From Lysinibacillus antri (GTDB lineage Bacteria; Bacillota; Bacilli; Bacillales_A; Planococcaceae): a DNA stretch of 46,311 nucleotides. Position numbers and translations under genes: made by a program. The stretch lies in contig NZ_RYYR01000032.1 in NCBI RefSeq assembly GCF_003977595.1, positions 1 to 46,311 of the forward strand. Reading direction: 5' to 3'. The notes below the pieces were generated by a model, which was given only the letters and a program-made list of their open reading frames with translations, was not told the DNA's origin and did no database searches. Shown piece after piece: positions 1-10,316 of this stretch (positions are counted from its first letter, which is position 1; each line of letters begins with the position of its first letter).

Positions 1-86
1 TCAAAGACGATGAGGTAGATAGGTTCGAGGTGGAAGTGTGGTGACACATGGAGCTGACGAATACTAATCGATCGAGGACTTAACCA
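1..86 (+). rRNA. 23S ribosomal RNA, 3' end (partial)
   Basis: The first bases match the conserved 3' terminus of Bacillus 23S rRNA, including GTGGTGACACATGGAGCTGA and the final GAGGACTTAACCA. The rest of the gene lies to the left of the window. The end at about 86 is set by analogy with Bacillus. Confidence 0.95.
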
Positions 87-149
87 AATCTTGAATACGC
101 AATCAATGTCTTTATCCAGTTTTGAGAGAATGAATTCTCAACTAAATAG

Positions 150-265
150 TCTAGTGATGATGGCAAAGAGGTCACACCCGTTCCCATACCGAACACGGAA
201 GTTAAGCTCTTTAGCGCCGATGGTAGTTGGGGGCTTCCCCCTGTGAGAGTAGGACGTTGCTAGGC
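150..265 (+). rRNA. 5S ribosomal RNA
   Basis: A 116-base match to Bacillus 5S rRNA, with the hallmark segments GAGGTCACACCCGTTCCC, CCGAACACGGAAGTTAAGC and GAGAGTAGGACGTTGC. The ends pair with each other (CTAG...CTAG). It is the last gene of the left rRNA operon; no tRNA genes follow it. The exact ends may be off by one or two bases. Confidence 0.96.
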
Positions 266-270
266 AATCA

Positions 271-300
271 AACACCGCTGAGTTTCAGCGGTGTTTTTTT
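271..300 (+). terminator. rRNA operon intrinsic terminator
   Basis: AACACCGCTGA / TTTCAGCGGTGTT hairpin followed by a T run, directly after 5S. Confidence 0.93.
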
Positions 301-2049
<1,749 letters not shown>

Positions 2050-2063
2050 TTTATGCAACCTAG

Positions 2064-2107
2064 GCACTCTTTTAACGTCATTGATAGATGTTAGAAGAGT
2101 GCTTTTT
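2064..2107 (+). terminator. guaB terminator
   Basis: Inverted repeat GCACTCTTTTAAC / GTTAGAAGAGTGC followed by TTTTT. Confidence 0.9.
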
Positions 2108-2271
2108 GCAGAGTAGGAAGTACAATTTTTTAGGAAACCCACATAGTGGAAGGAATCTTTCAATTAATAGTGAATTTCATATATTTTCTAATATGAATGT
2201 AACACTAATCATGCATGTTCTATGATAAAATGGCGGAAGAGATAATAATATTAATAGTGGAGGTATTTTTT

Positions 2272-3612
2272 GTGAAAACAGCAAGGAAAACATCTTTGTT
2301 AAGTGCAATTCTGATTCCTATTCTGTTCCTTAGTATGCTAGTTACAACACCGGCTCGTACAAGCGCTGCAGAGACAGATTTAGGCTTAACAGTAGATGCT
2401 GCCATCTTAATTGATGCAGATACAGGAAAAATATTATATGAGCAAAACCCAGATACATCTTTAGGGATTGCTAGTATGTCAAAAATGATGACAGAATATA
2501 TACTTCTTGATGCAATTAAAGAAGGAACAATCTCTTGGGATCAGGAGTACCGAGTAACAGAGTATACATATAAGATGTCACAAAATCGTGCATTAAGTAA
2601 TGTTCCACTTCGAGCAGATGGTACATATACAATTCGTGAGTTATACGAAGCAATGGCCATCTATTCTGCCAATGCTGCTACGGTAGCAATTGCAGAAACA
2701 ATTGCCGGTACGGAAACAGAGTTCTTAAAGCTTATGAATAAAAAAGCAGAGGAACTTGGACTTGAAGGATATAAATTTGTAAATACAACTGGTTTGAATA
2801 ATGCAGATTTATTTGGAATGCATCCAACAGGGACAGGCCCTGAAGATGAAAACATTATGACTGCACGTTCTGTTGCAAAATTAGCGTATCATCTATTAAA
2901 AGAACATCCGGATGTGTTGGAAACTTCTAGTATTCCAAAGAAAATATTCCGTGAAGGTACAGAAGATGCGATTAATATGGCGAACTGGAACTGGATGTTA
3001 CCTGGTTTAGTAACAGAATATGAAGGTGTTGACGGGCTGAAAACAGGTACAACAAATCTTGCTGGGTCTTGTTTTACAGGAACTGCAGAACGTAATGGTA
3101 CACGTTTAATTTCAGTGGTTATGAATGCTGTTGATTCTACTGGGGTAGACAGCGATAAAACAGCACGTTTTGATGCAACAGCGAAATTATTTGATTTTGG
3201 TTTCGGTCAATTCAGCAAACAAGAAGTTTTACCAGAAAACTATGTGTTTGATGACAAAAAGACAATTAAAGTTACAAAAGGTAAAGAAGATCGTGTTGGG
3301 ATTTCAGTAAAAGAACCTATTTCTCTAGTTGTAAAAACAAATGAAAAAGACTTATATAAACCGAAATTAGTACTAGATAAAAAGTCTTTAGAAGCAGATG
3401 TTAAAAAAGGGACTGTCGTTGGAAAAGTTGTTATTGAACGAACAGAAGGAACTGACCTTGGCTTCATCGATGGAAAAGAGTTTTCAGTAGATGTCGTGAC
3501 ATCAACAAATGTTGAACGAGCGGGAGCAATCTCTCTATTCTTCCAAGGTGTTGGAAGCTTCTTTGGTAGTGTTTGGAGCGGTATTACCGGCTTCGTTGGT
3601 GGATTCTTTTAA
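2272..3612 (+). CDS. dacA: D-alanyl-D-alanine carboxypeptidase (PBP5)
   Basis: Low-molecular-weight penicillin-binding protein that removes the terminal D-Ala from peptidoglycan pentapeptides on the outer face of the membrane. Counting from the chosen GTG (446 residues; B. subtilis DacA has 443), an N-terminal signal peptide spans about 1-32 with cleavage near TSAA. The active-site motifs are SMSK (Ser68, Lys71), SAN (132-134) and KTG (257-259). The C-terminal beta domain is followed by an amphipathic membrane-anchoring helix (FFQGVGSFFGSVWSGITGF). The GTG follows GTGGAGG with 8 bases between; in-frame codons upstream to 2215 have no RBS and would spoil the signal peptide. It lies between guaB and asnO with its own terminator. 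Confidence 0.96.
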   Translation: MKTARKTSLLSAILIPILFLSMLVTTPARTSAAETDLGLTVDAAILIDADTGKILYEQNPDTSLGIASMSKMMTEYILLDAIKEGTISWDQEYRVTEYTYKMSQNRALSNVPLRADGTYTIRELYEAMAIYSANAATVAIAETIAGTETEFLKLMNKKAEELGLEGYKFVNTTGLNNADLFGMHPTGTGPEDENIMTARSVAKLAYHLLKEHPDVLETSSIPKKIFREGTEDAINMANWNWMLPGLVTEYEGVDGLKTGTTNLAGSCFTGTAERNGTRLISVVMNAVDSTGVDSDKTARFDATAKLFDFGFGQFSKQEVLPENYVFDDKKTIKVTKGKEDRVGISVKEPISLVVKTNEKDLYKPKLVLDKKSLEADVKKGTVVGKVVIERTEGTDLGFIDGKEFSVDVVTSTNVERAGAISLFFQGVGSFFGSVWSGITGFVGGFF

Positions 3613-3641
3613 TTAAAACAATAAAACTATAACCTAACATG

Positions 3642-3689
3642 AGTGTGTCATTAGTAGATTATCCTATTAATGCACACTTCTTTTTTTTT
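3642..3689 (+). terminator. dacA terminator
   Basis: AGTGTG-T-CATTAGTAG pairs with CTATTAATGCACACT, followed by nine Ts. Confidence 0.9.
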
Positions 3690-3695
3690 GGGACA

Positions 3696-3725
3696 AAATA
3701 TGTTTTCATATGTTTCTCATAAACT
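3696..3725 (+). promoter_or_regulatory. Candidate SigE promoter of asnO
   Basis: AAATATG (3696-3702), a 15-base spacer and CATAAACT (3718-3725) resemble the SigE consensus KMATATT-N14/15-CATACAHT. Transcription would start near 3732, just before the RBS AAGGAG at 3734-3739. B. subtilis asnO is SigE-controlled, which fits. No good SigA promoter is visible in the short gap. Confidence 0.5.
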
Positions 3726-3749
3726 AAAAGGTGAAGGAGTGTGAGAAAT

Positions 3750-5582
3750 GTGTGCGGCATTACAGGATGGATTGATTTTACAAAAGTCATTAAACATCAA
3801 GAGCATATTGTTTCAAGTATGACAGAGACGTTAAAAAAGAGAGGCCCTGATGATGGTAATGTGTGGTGTGGCACACATGCTCTTTTAGGGCATCGCCGTT
3901 TAGCAGTTATTGATTTAGTTGGTGGAAAACAGCCGATGTCTAAACAATATAAGAATCAGTCATTTGTAATGGTATATAATGGTGAACTTTATAATACAGA
4001 GGAATTGCGTCAGGAGCTGTTAAAACGTGGGTATACGTTTACAACGATGTCTGACACAGAAGTCTTATTAACATCATTTATTGAGTGGAGAGAACAATGT
4101 ATTGACCATTTAAATGGGATATTTGCCTTTGCCGTATGGGATGAACAAGAAGAAGTATTATATGCATTTCGAGATCGTTTAGGTGTGAAGCCCTTCTTCT
4201 ATTCTACAAAAGAAGGTGTGTTCATATTTGGTTCAGAGATAAAGTCAATTTTAGCTCATCCGAGTACTTCAACACAGATTGATTGGAAAGGGTTAGCGGC
4301 GATTCTTAGTATTGGACCTTCTCGAGTGCCAGGAAACGGTGTATACAAGGGGATTGAAGAATTAGAGCCAGGTTGTGCTTTAAAGTTTTCAAAATCCGGA
4401 TTAAAGAAGTGGCGTTATTGGAATGTCCAAAGTCAAAAACATATGCATACATTTGATGAAACAGTTGAACAGGTACGGTATTTAGTTACCGATTCAATCA
4501 AGCGTCAGTTGGTCTCAGACGTTCCACTATGTACGTTTTTATCTGGTGGCTTAGACTCAAGTATTATAACGGCTATTGCAGCCAATACCTATAACAAAGA
4601 AGGACGTACTTTACACACTTATTCGATTGACTTTGAAGAGAATGAACAGTTCTTTGAGAAAAATGAATTTCAAACGTCACAAGACCAATTTTGGATCGAT
4701 AAAATGACGGATACATTTAAGACGACACATCAGAATATTACTATATCTCAACAACAACTTGTGGATTTGTTAGAAGAGGCAATGATGACCCGTGATTTAC
4801 CTGGAATGGTAGATATCGATAGTTCATTATTAGTTGCCTGCCACATTATTAAAGATGGATATACAGTCTCTTTATCAGGAGAATGTGCCGATGAAGTGTT
4901 TGGCGGATATCCTTGGTTTCATCAAGATTACAATCAATTTCCTTGGATACGTTCAATTGATGAAAGAGAAAGCTTTTTACGTAAAGAATGGCAATCTCGA
5001 CTACAACTAAAGGATTTTATGAAACACGCCTTTGAGGAAGCAGTAAAAGATTGTCCAAAATTAGATGGGGAAGAACCAAAAGAGGCGAAACAAAGAGAAC
5101 TATTCTACTTAAATATGCGTTACTTTATGCAAACGTTATTAGAGCGAAAGGACCGAATGAGTATGGGAGCAAGTCTTGAAGTTCGTGTACCATTTGCTGA
5201 CCACCGTATCGTAGAGTATGCCTGGAATATTCCTTGGGAAATGAAAAATGTGGGAAATATGGAGAAAGGGTTACTTCGAAAAGCAATGGAAGGGCTACTT
5301 CCAGATGAGGTCTTATATCGAAAAAAGAATCCGTATCCGAAAACATATCATCCACAGTACACTAAAATGGTTCAGTCTACATTAAGTAACCTTGTTCAAA
5401 GAAAAGGGTCTATTTTACATGAGCTTTTTGAAAAGGAGCAGCTAAATCAATTAATTCAATCTGGTGGTGCTTCCTTTAAAGTGCCTTGGTTTGGTCAATT
5501 AATGGCGGGTCCTCAATTACTTGCATACTTAATTCAGTTTGATCGATGGTTTGAAAACTATAATATTCAGTTAGTTGAATAA
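3750..5582 (+). CDS. asnO: Asparagine synthetase (glutamine-hydrolysing), AsnO type
   Basis: Cytosolic enzyme that amidates aspartate to asparagine with ATP, using ammonia released from glutamine. The N-terminal Ntn glutaminase domain (1 to about 210) begins with the essential Cys2 (MCGITGW) and has the YNGELYN motif around 75-80. The synthetase domain carries the PP-loop SGGLDSS (265-271) and SGECADEVFGGYPWF. At 610 residues it matches B. subtilis AsnO (about 614) in length and in many blocks, such as KDRMSMGASLEVRVPFADHR and SSFKVPWFGQLM, better than AsnB or AsnH. The GTG start is chosen because Cys must be residue 2; RBS AAGGAG lies 10 bases upstream. In B. subtilis AsnO is needed for sporulation. 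Confidence 0.9.
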   Translation: MCGITGWIDFTKVIKHQEHIVSSMTETLKKRGPDDGNVWCGTHALLGHRRLAVIDLVGGKQPMSKQYKNQSFVMVYNGELYNTEELRQELLKRGYTFTTMSDTEVLLTSFIEWREQCIDHLNGIFAFAVWDEQEEVLYAFRDRLGVKPFFYSTKEGVFIFGSEIKSILAHPSTSTQIDWKGLAAILSIGPSRVPGNGVYKGIEELEPGCALKFSKSGLKKWRYWNVQSQKHMHTFDETVEQVRYLVTDSIKRQLVSDVPLCTFLSGGLDSSIITAIAANTYNKEGRTLHTYSIDFEENEQFFEKNEFQTSQDQFWIDKMTDTFKTTHQNITISQQQLVDLLEEAMMTRDLPGMVDIDSSLLVACHIIKDGYTVSLSGECADEVFGGYPWFHQDYNQFPWIRSIDERESFLRKEWQSRLQLKDFMKHAFEEAVKDCPKLDGEEPKEAKQRELFYLNMRYFMQTLLERKDRMSMGASLEVRVPFADHRIVEYAWNIPWEMKNVGNMEKGLLRKAMEGLLPDEVLYRKKNPYPKTYHPQYTKMVQSTLSNLVQRKGSILHELFEKEQLNQLIQSGGASFKVPWFGQLMAGPQLLAYLIQFDRWFENYNIQLVE

Positions 5583-5592
5583 TGAAATGAAA

Positions 5593-5626
5593 GGGAAATC
5601 TCATATTACTTGAGATTCCCCTTTTT
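5593..5626. terminator. Shared asnO / mocR hairpin
   Basis: GGGAAATCTCA / TGAGATTCCC stem with CTTTTT after it on the plus strand: a good asnO terminator. The stop codon and last codons of the convergent regulator lie in its loop and right arm. On the minus strand the T tract is poor. Confidence 0.85.
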
Positions 5627-7027
5627 AACTTGACTAATACCCCAACATTTCATTAATTCATGAATCGCAATTTCTATTTTTTCTAATGAAATCCCACCAA
5701 ATCCTAATAGGAATGAGGGGTGCTCATATTCAATTGGTTTTAATAAATAGTCGGATACCGGATAGACTGAAATATTTACATCCAATGCGATTTGTTTTAA
5801 TTCTTTTTCAGACTTTTCATGAGGCACAGAAATTAGTATGTGCATGCCGGCTTGGTCCCCTTTAATGGAGACTTGAGGATAGTTTATAGTAATCGTATTT
5901 GTTAATTTGTCATGTTTTTTTCGGTAAATTTTCCGCATACGATTTAAATGCTTTGCAAAATGTCCGTCCTTCATGAAATTGGCTAAAATGTGTTGATCAA
6001 ATCTTGGGACGGTTGCTGAGTAATAACTAAATAATTTTTTATATTTTTGTAAAAGGGTAGGCGGTAAAACAAGATAAGCAACACGTAATGATGGCATCAG
6101 TGATTTCGTGAATGTACTCATATAAATGACTTTATCATTTTGATCCATTCCTTGTAGCGCAGGAATCGGTTTTCCGATATAACGGAATTCACTATCATAG
6201 TCATCTTCAATAATGTAGCGGTTCTCTTTTTTGGAAGCCCAGATTAACAGTTGGGTTCTTCGTGCAGCAGATAGAACTGCTCCAGTAGGGAACTGATGAG
6301 ATGGTGTAATATATACAATATTTGCATCCGTTTGTTCTAGTTCCTCTACCACTAAACCATCTTCATCTACTGATATTGGTATTGCTTTGTTTTGCAAATG
6401 AATGCGTGGAATTGCGGAGTAACCTGGGTTTTCTAAAGCAAATTTAGAGTCTACCTCTAGTAATTTTAAAATCATAGGAAGTAAATGTTCTGTTCCAGAT
6501 CCAATAACGATTTGTTCAGGTTCGCAAATAATGCCCCGAGATTGGTATAAATACTTTGCAATTTCTGAGCGTAATATAAATTCTCCTTGAGGTTCGCCAA
6601 TTTGTAGAAGGTTTTTAGAACTAGTATCAAAGAGGTCCTTTGCATATTTCCTCCAAACAGCAAAAGGGAAAGATTCTGTATCAATTTGCCCCGGGTGAAA
6701 ATTATGCTCAATGGGTTTATTTTGTATAGTTGATTGACTTGGGGCGTTTACTTGCTCTTTTTCTACATAAGGTAGTTCATCAATTTCCTCTACAAAAAAT
6801 CCAATGCGTGGTTTTGATGTAATATAACCTTCAGCTAATAATTGACTATAGGCAATCTCAATTGTTGTTTGACTTATATTTAGAAATTCTGCTAATTTCC
6901 TTTTCGAAGGTAATTTTGTTCCTACTTCAATTTGATTATGTATAATGGCATTTTTCATCCCGATATATAATTGTTCATATAAAGGTTTAGTACTATCTTT
7001 TTCTAGCTTAAATATGAGCATATCCAT
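5606..7027 (-). CDS. MocR-family GntR-type regulator (PdxR-like)
   Basis: Transcription factor made of a winged-helix GntR DNA-binding domain (about residues 11-79, PLYEQLY...LPSKRKLAEFLNISQTTIEIAYSQL) joined to a fold-type I aminotransferase domain that binds pyridoxal phosphate as effector. The PLP lysine is Lys308 in MSTFTKSL, and the family signature EDDYDSEFRY is at about 274-283. Length 473 is typical. The start is the ATG at 7027, 8 bases after AAGGAG; the upstream GTG (7036) overlaps that RBS. Its position facing the serS side is where pdxR-pdxST pairs often occur, but no pdxS or pdxT follows. The regulated target is therefore unknown; other MocR roles (for example GabR-like) are possible. 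Confidence 0.85.
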   Translation of the reverse strand: MDMLIFKLEKDSTKPLYEQLYIGMKNAIIHNQIEVGTKLPSKRKLAEFLNISQTTIEIAYSQLLAEGYITSKPRIGFFVEEIDELPYVEKEQVNAPSQSTIQNKPIEHNFHPGQIDTESFPFAVWRKYAKDLFDTSSKNLLQIGEPQGEFILRSEIAKYLYQSRGIICEPEQIVIGSGTEHLLPMILKLLEVDSKFALENPGYSAIPRIHLQNKAIPISVDEDGLVVEELEQTDANIVYITPSHQFPTGAVLSAARRTQLLIWASKKENRYIIEDDYDSEFRYIGKPIPALQGMDQNDKVIYMSTFTKSLMPSLRVAYLVLPPTLLQKYKKLFSYYSATVPRFDQHILANFMKDGHFAKHLNRMRKIYRKKHDKLTNTITINYPQVSIKGDQAGMHILISVPHEKSEKELKQIALDVNISVYPVSDYLLKPIEYEHPSFLLGFGGISLEKIEIAIHELMKCWGISQVKKGNLK

Positions 7028-7043
7028 ACGGCGCACTCCTTAC

Positions 7044-7087
7044 TGACCATATAACTAAATAAGAAATCACATACTTTTATATGGTCA
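7044..7087. promoter_or_regulatory. Perfect inverted repeat, putative MocR operator
   Basis: TGACCATATAA (7044-7054) and TTATATGGTCA (7077-7087) are exact reverse complements. Their centres are 33 bases apart, about three helical turns. The left arm begins 17 bases upstream of the regulator's ATG. Family knowledge: MocR proteins bind paired elements about three turns apart at their own promoters. Autoregulation is inferred. Confidence 0.55.
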
Positions 7088-7137
7088 ATTTTATTATACT
7101 AAAATCCCATATTAAAATGGAATACATAGATAATTTA

Positions 7138-7166
7138 TTGGGGAAAATAAAAGTGTAATATACTAT
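7138..7166 (+). promoter_or_regulatory. Candidate promoter of the serS T-box transcript
   Basis: TTGGGG (7138-7143), 17-base spacer, TACTAT (7161-7166), about 80 bases before the T-box stem I. Confidence 0.5.
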
Positions 7167-7244
7167 AGAGGTGGAAAATACATCACTTGCAAATTCCAAA
7201 AGCATATAGTACGCTAATAACAAATTGAAAATATTTAGTAAAAA

Positions 7245-7476
7245 TCGATGATAGGAAGTAGTAACAAGCACGCTTTTTAAAGAGAGTCAGCGGTTGGTGG
7301 AAGCTGATAAATGCACTTGTGAATCCGTCCTTGAGTAGCTGAGCCGAAAGTATTAGTAGGCTTTGGCCGGTTGAAAAGCCGTTATGAAATAAGCGGATTA
7401 GAATGTATAATTCTAATCAACTAGGGTGGCAACGCGGGTAGCTCTCGTCCCTTTTATAGGGGATGAGGGCTTTTTA
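7245..7476 (+). promoter_or_regulatory. Serine T-box riboswitch with terminator
   Basis: tRNA-sensing leader of serS. The stem I start with GATGATAGGAAGTAGTA lies at about 7247. The specifier region GAATCCGTCC places a UCC serine codon at 7324-7326. A stem III hairpin (GATTAGAAT...ATTCTAATC) lies near 7396-7419. The T-box AGGGTGGCAACGCGG is at 7423-7437, and the terminator GCTCTCGTCCC / GGGGATGAGGGC with a T run is at 7441-7476. The UGGC in the T-box bulge complements GCCA, the 3' end expected for tRNA-Ser (discriminator G), as seen in the tRNA-Ser gene of this window. Uncharged tRNA-Ser should favour antitermination. Confidence 0.9.
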
Positions 7477-7564
7477 TATTTTACTTCACTAGTGGATTAA
7501 AGTGTAACCTAAATAAGGTAAGCTGCGAAAATTATCGATTATTAAAATAATGGAGGAATTAATC

Positions 7565-8845
7565 ATGTTAGATATTAAACGTGTCCGAGATCATTTTGAA
7601 GAAGTAAAAAGAATGTTACTTACTCGTAATGAAGATTTAGGGAATTTAGACGAGTTTGAAGAGTTAGATGCAAAGCGCCGCGAATTAATTGCCAAAACAG
7701 AGGTATTAAAAGCAGAGCGTAATAAAGTATCTGAGCAAATTTCTGTAATGAAGCGCAATAAGGAAAATGCTGATGAAGTCATTGCACGTATGCGTCAAGT
7801 TGGTGAAGAAATTAAAGAATTGGATACAGAACTTCGTGAAGTGGAAGAGAAATTTGAGTACATGATGATGCGTTTACCAAATATCCCACATGAAACGGTT
7901 CCGGTTGGTACTACTGAGGATGACAATGTAGAAGTATTAAAATGGGGAGAGTTACCTAATTTTGATTTTGAAGCAAAACCTCATTGGGACTTAGCAACAG
8001 ATCTAGAAATTGTAGATTTCGAACGAGCAGCAAAAGTAACAGGAAGCCGTTTTGTTTTTTATCGAGGATTAGGTGCTCGTCTTGAACGTGCATTAATGAG
8101 CTTTATGATGGACTTACACGCTGAAGAGCATGGCTATGAAGAAATGTTGCCACCTGTTATTGTGAATCGCGATAGTCTAACAGGAACAGGTCAATTACCG
8201 AAATTTGAAGAAGATGTATTTAAATTAGTAGATACAGATTATTTCATGATTCCAACTGCTGAAGTTCCAGTGACAAACTTTTTCCGTGATGAAATTATAG
8301 ATGGTGAAATTTTACCAAAAGGGTTTGCAGCATATAGTTCATGTTTCCGTTCAGAGGCGGGTTCTGCTGGTCGTGATACGCGCGGACTTATTCGCCAACA
8401 TCAGTTCAATAAAGTAGAATTAGTTCGTTTTGTAAAACCAGAAGATTCTTATAATGAGCTAGAAAAGTTAACAGGTCATGCGGAAAAGGTACTTCAATTA
8501 TTAGGTTTACCATATCGTAAATTGTTAATGTGTACGGCTGATCTTGGCTTTACGGCTGCAAAGAAATTTGATTTAGAAGTATGGATGCCAACACAAGAGA
8601 TGTACCGTGAAATTTCTTCATGTTCTAATTTTGAAGATTTCCAAGCACGTCGAGCAAACATTCGTTTCCGTCGTGAACAAGGTGCAAAACCAGAATATGT
8701 CCACACATTAAACGGCTCAGGTTTAGCAATTGGACGTACGGTAGCGGCGATTTTAGAAAACTATCAACAAGCTGATGGAAGTGTCCAAATACCAGAAGTA
8801 CTTCAACCGTATATGGGTGGAAAATCAGTTATTGCTCCGAAATAG
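7565..8845 (+). CDS. serS: Serine--tRNA ligase
   Basis: Class II aminoacyl-tRNA synthetase that charges tRNA-Ser (and tRNA-Sec where present). The 426-residue protein has the N-terminal long antiparallel coiled-coil arm (about 25-105, rich in Lys/Glu heptads) that grips the tRNA variable arm. The catalytic domain has motif 2 ([24 protein letters not shown]) and motif 3 ([20 protein letters not shown]). B. subtilis SerS is 425 residues. The start is the ATG of [10 protein letters not shown] at 7565; GGAGG lies about 9 bases upstream, and the earlier ATG at 7550 overlaps the RBS. Controlled by the T-box leader. Confidence 0.98.
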   Translation: MLDIKRVRDHFEEVKRMLLTRNEDLGNLDEFEELDAKRRELIAKTEVLKAERNKVSEQISVMKRNKENADEVIARMRQVGEEIKELDTELREVEEKFEYMMMRLPNIPHETVPVGTTEDDNVEVLKWGELPNFDFEAKPHWDLATDLEIVDFERAAKVTGSRFVFYRGLGARLERALMSFMMDLHAEEHGYEEMLPPVIVNRDSLTGTGQLPKFEEDVFKLVDTDYFMIPTAEVPVTNFFRDEIIDGEILPKGFAAYSSCFRSEAGSAGRDTRGLIRQHQFNKVELVRFVKPEDSYNELEKLTGHAEKVLQLLGLPYRKLLMCTADLGFTAAKKFDLEVWMPTQEMYREISSCSNFEDFQARRANIRFRREQGAKPEYVHTLNGSGLAIGRTVAAILENYQQADGSVQIPEVLQPYMGGKSVIAPK

Positions 8846-8868
8846 TAGATTTTAGAAGCGCCATTAAT

Positions 8869-8915
8869 AAGAGGATATTATGTTCAATTGATGAGCATAC
8901 ATATCCTCTTTTTTG
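8869..8915 (+). terminator. serS terminator
   Basis: AAGAGGATAT / ATATCCTCTT, followed by more Ts. Confidence 0.88.
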
Positions 8916-9070
8916 TATTTCAAATTTAGTGAATGCAATTGAACGAATCAATTACGAGGGCACAATTTGTAACAATGCTCCATCGTATACATCAAGCAAA
9001 TTTATTAAGTAAATAATTAGATACAGTTAGAAAATGTTTATATCTGCAGTAGAATGACAATAATGGTAAT

Positions 9071-9120
9071 GGAATGTTTTAAAGGTTATGAACCAACTTT
9101 TAAGACATTCCTTTTCGTTT
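9071..9120 (+). terminator. Orphan intrinsic terminator
   Basis: GGAATGTTTTAAAGGTT pairs imperfectly with AACTTTTAAGACATTCC, followed by TTTTCGTTTTT. No gene lies directly upstream after the serS terminator. Confidence 0.65.
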
Positions 9121-9400
9121 TTCTCAAAAAGGGAGGTTATAATTCAATATAACTATTTAAATGGGGTTTTAAGGAACTTTAGACGCGAATTTATGAAAAT
9201 GCGAAACGATTTTAATAACAAATGACTTTGTGGAGGTTAATTTGTTCTGTTATTTAATAATTATCCACTGTTTCAGGACTTTTATATTATAAATAATAAC
9301 TGATTTCAAGTTTATATCTGAAATTGTAGTTAATTTAGCCTGAGAAAAAAGGCGTGAAAAAAGTTCATTAATTTTGAGTAGTTACATAAGATTGTATATA

Positions 9401-9432
9401 AAAAGACTTCATCAGAGTATGGAGTCTTTTTT
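9401..9432 (+). terminator. Orphan intrinsic terminator
   Basis: AAAAGACT...AGTCTTTTTT hairpin around the loop CATCAGAGTATGG. It lies 280 bases beyond the previous orphan terminator and before the next gene. Confidence 0.6.
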
Positions 9433-9601
9433 GAAAAAGTTTTATAATAGGGTAATGGTAGTGGGTAATAGGTAATGAGTATTATAGTAATTTATTATAC
9501 AATAAGGGTAAAATTAGCATTATTTAGTTTTTCGTGTGAATGTTTGCATGTCCTGCAAGGTAGGAACATGGCTGTACATTCATATAAAGGAGATGTTTTG
9601 A

Positions 9602-10294
9602 ATGGCATTTAATATATATTATTACGAAAGCAAAGTAGATTGTAATAACTGTAAGAAAAATTTTACGACATACAAAGTGCGTCCAGGTCGCTTTAAAGTA
9701 GTAACACAAGATACAGATTTTATGCCTATCTATGAAGGATTAAATCCAATGCTATACGAAGTGGCAGTTTGCCCCAATTGCGGATATGCCTTTCATAAAT
9801 CTCTAACTCGTACTTATGGGCCTTTTATGTTACTTATTAGAGAAATGTATATTAGTCAATTACAAAAGCCAATGAATATTTGTAAAGAACGTACAATAGA
9901 TGAGGCAATTGCAAGCTTTAAATTGGTGTATTTAGTAGCTAGAGCTTCAATGGAAGAGTCTCTTATTATGGCAAACTTTGCGATGAAAATTGCATGGCTT
10001 TATCGGATTAAAGAAGATAAAGAATCAGAAATGCATTATCTTCGCTCAGCACGAGAATTATATACAAAGTCCTTTGCCTCTAATAAAGAAGGGGAAGAAA
10101 GGCTGCAATATTTAAATGCGGAATTAAGCCTTAGACTGGGCGATATCGAAGAAGCGAAAAGAGGATTTTCTCGCCTTATTGCAGGGCGTGAAGTATCAAA
10201 TAAGTATAAAAATTATGCACGAAAACGTTGGGAAGATTATAAATACTCAAATGAAGAAGTTAAAAATGAAGAGATTAAAAAGGAAGAAGAGTAA
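9602..10294 (+). CDS. DUF2225 zinc protein
   Basis: A 230-residue cytosolic protein of the DUF2225 family, function unknown. The N-terminus holds two CxxC pairs (Cys14/17 and Cys57/60), likely one zinc site. The rest is helical and TPR-like (IDEAIASFKLVYLVARAS, EMHYLRSARELYTKSF, YLNAELSLRLGDIEEAKRGF). The C-terminus is a charged Glu/Lys tail. RBS AAAGGAG lies upstream of the ATG. The next gene follows 22 bases later and also encodes a four-cysteine protein, so the two probably form one transcript. Confidence 0.8.
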   Translation: MAFNIYYYESKVDCNNCKKNFTTYKVRPGRFKVVTQDTDFMPIYEGLNPMLYEVAVCPNCGYAFHKSLTRTYGPFMLLIREMYISQLQKPMNICKERTIDEAIASFKLVYLVARASMEESLIMANFAMKIAWLYRIKEDKESEMHYLRSARELYTKSFASNKEGEERLQYLNAELSLRLGDIEEAKRGFSRLIAGREVSNKYKNYARKRWEDYKYSNEEVKNEEIKKEEE

Positions 10295-10316
10295 ATATTT
10301 TTAGGAGGAGTATTTT

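Larger units (their letters stand above)
8916..9601. other. 686-base intergenic region without a recognised gene
   Basis: No tRNA or convincing protein gene is visible. Two plus-strand terminator-like hairpins lie here (see separate entries), although no gene precedes them. Between them is only a 16-codon TTG frame (9242-9292) behind GTGGAGG, which I do not call. In B. subtilis a tRNA-Ser gene lies near serS; here that gene is elsewhere. Confidence 0.6.

Noticed and set aside
9242..9292. 16-codon frame behind GTGGAGG
   Set aside because: Too short and without conservation evidence; kept only as a note in the gap finding.
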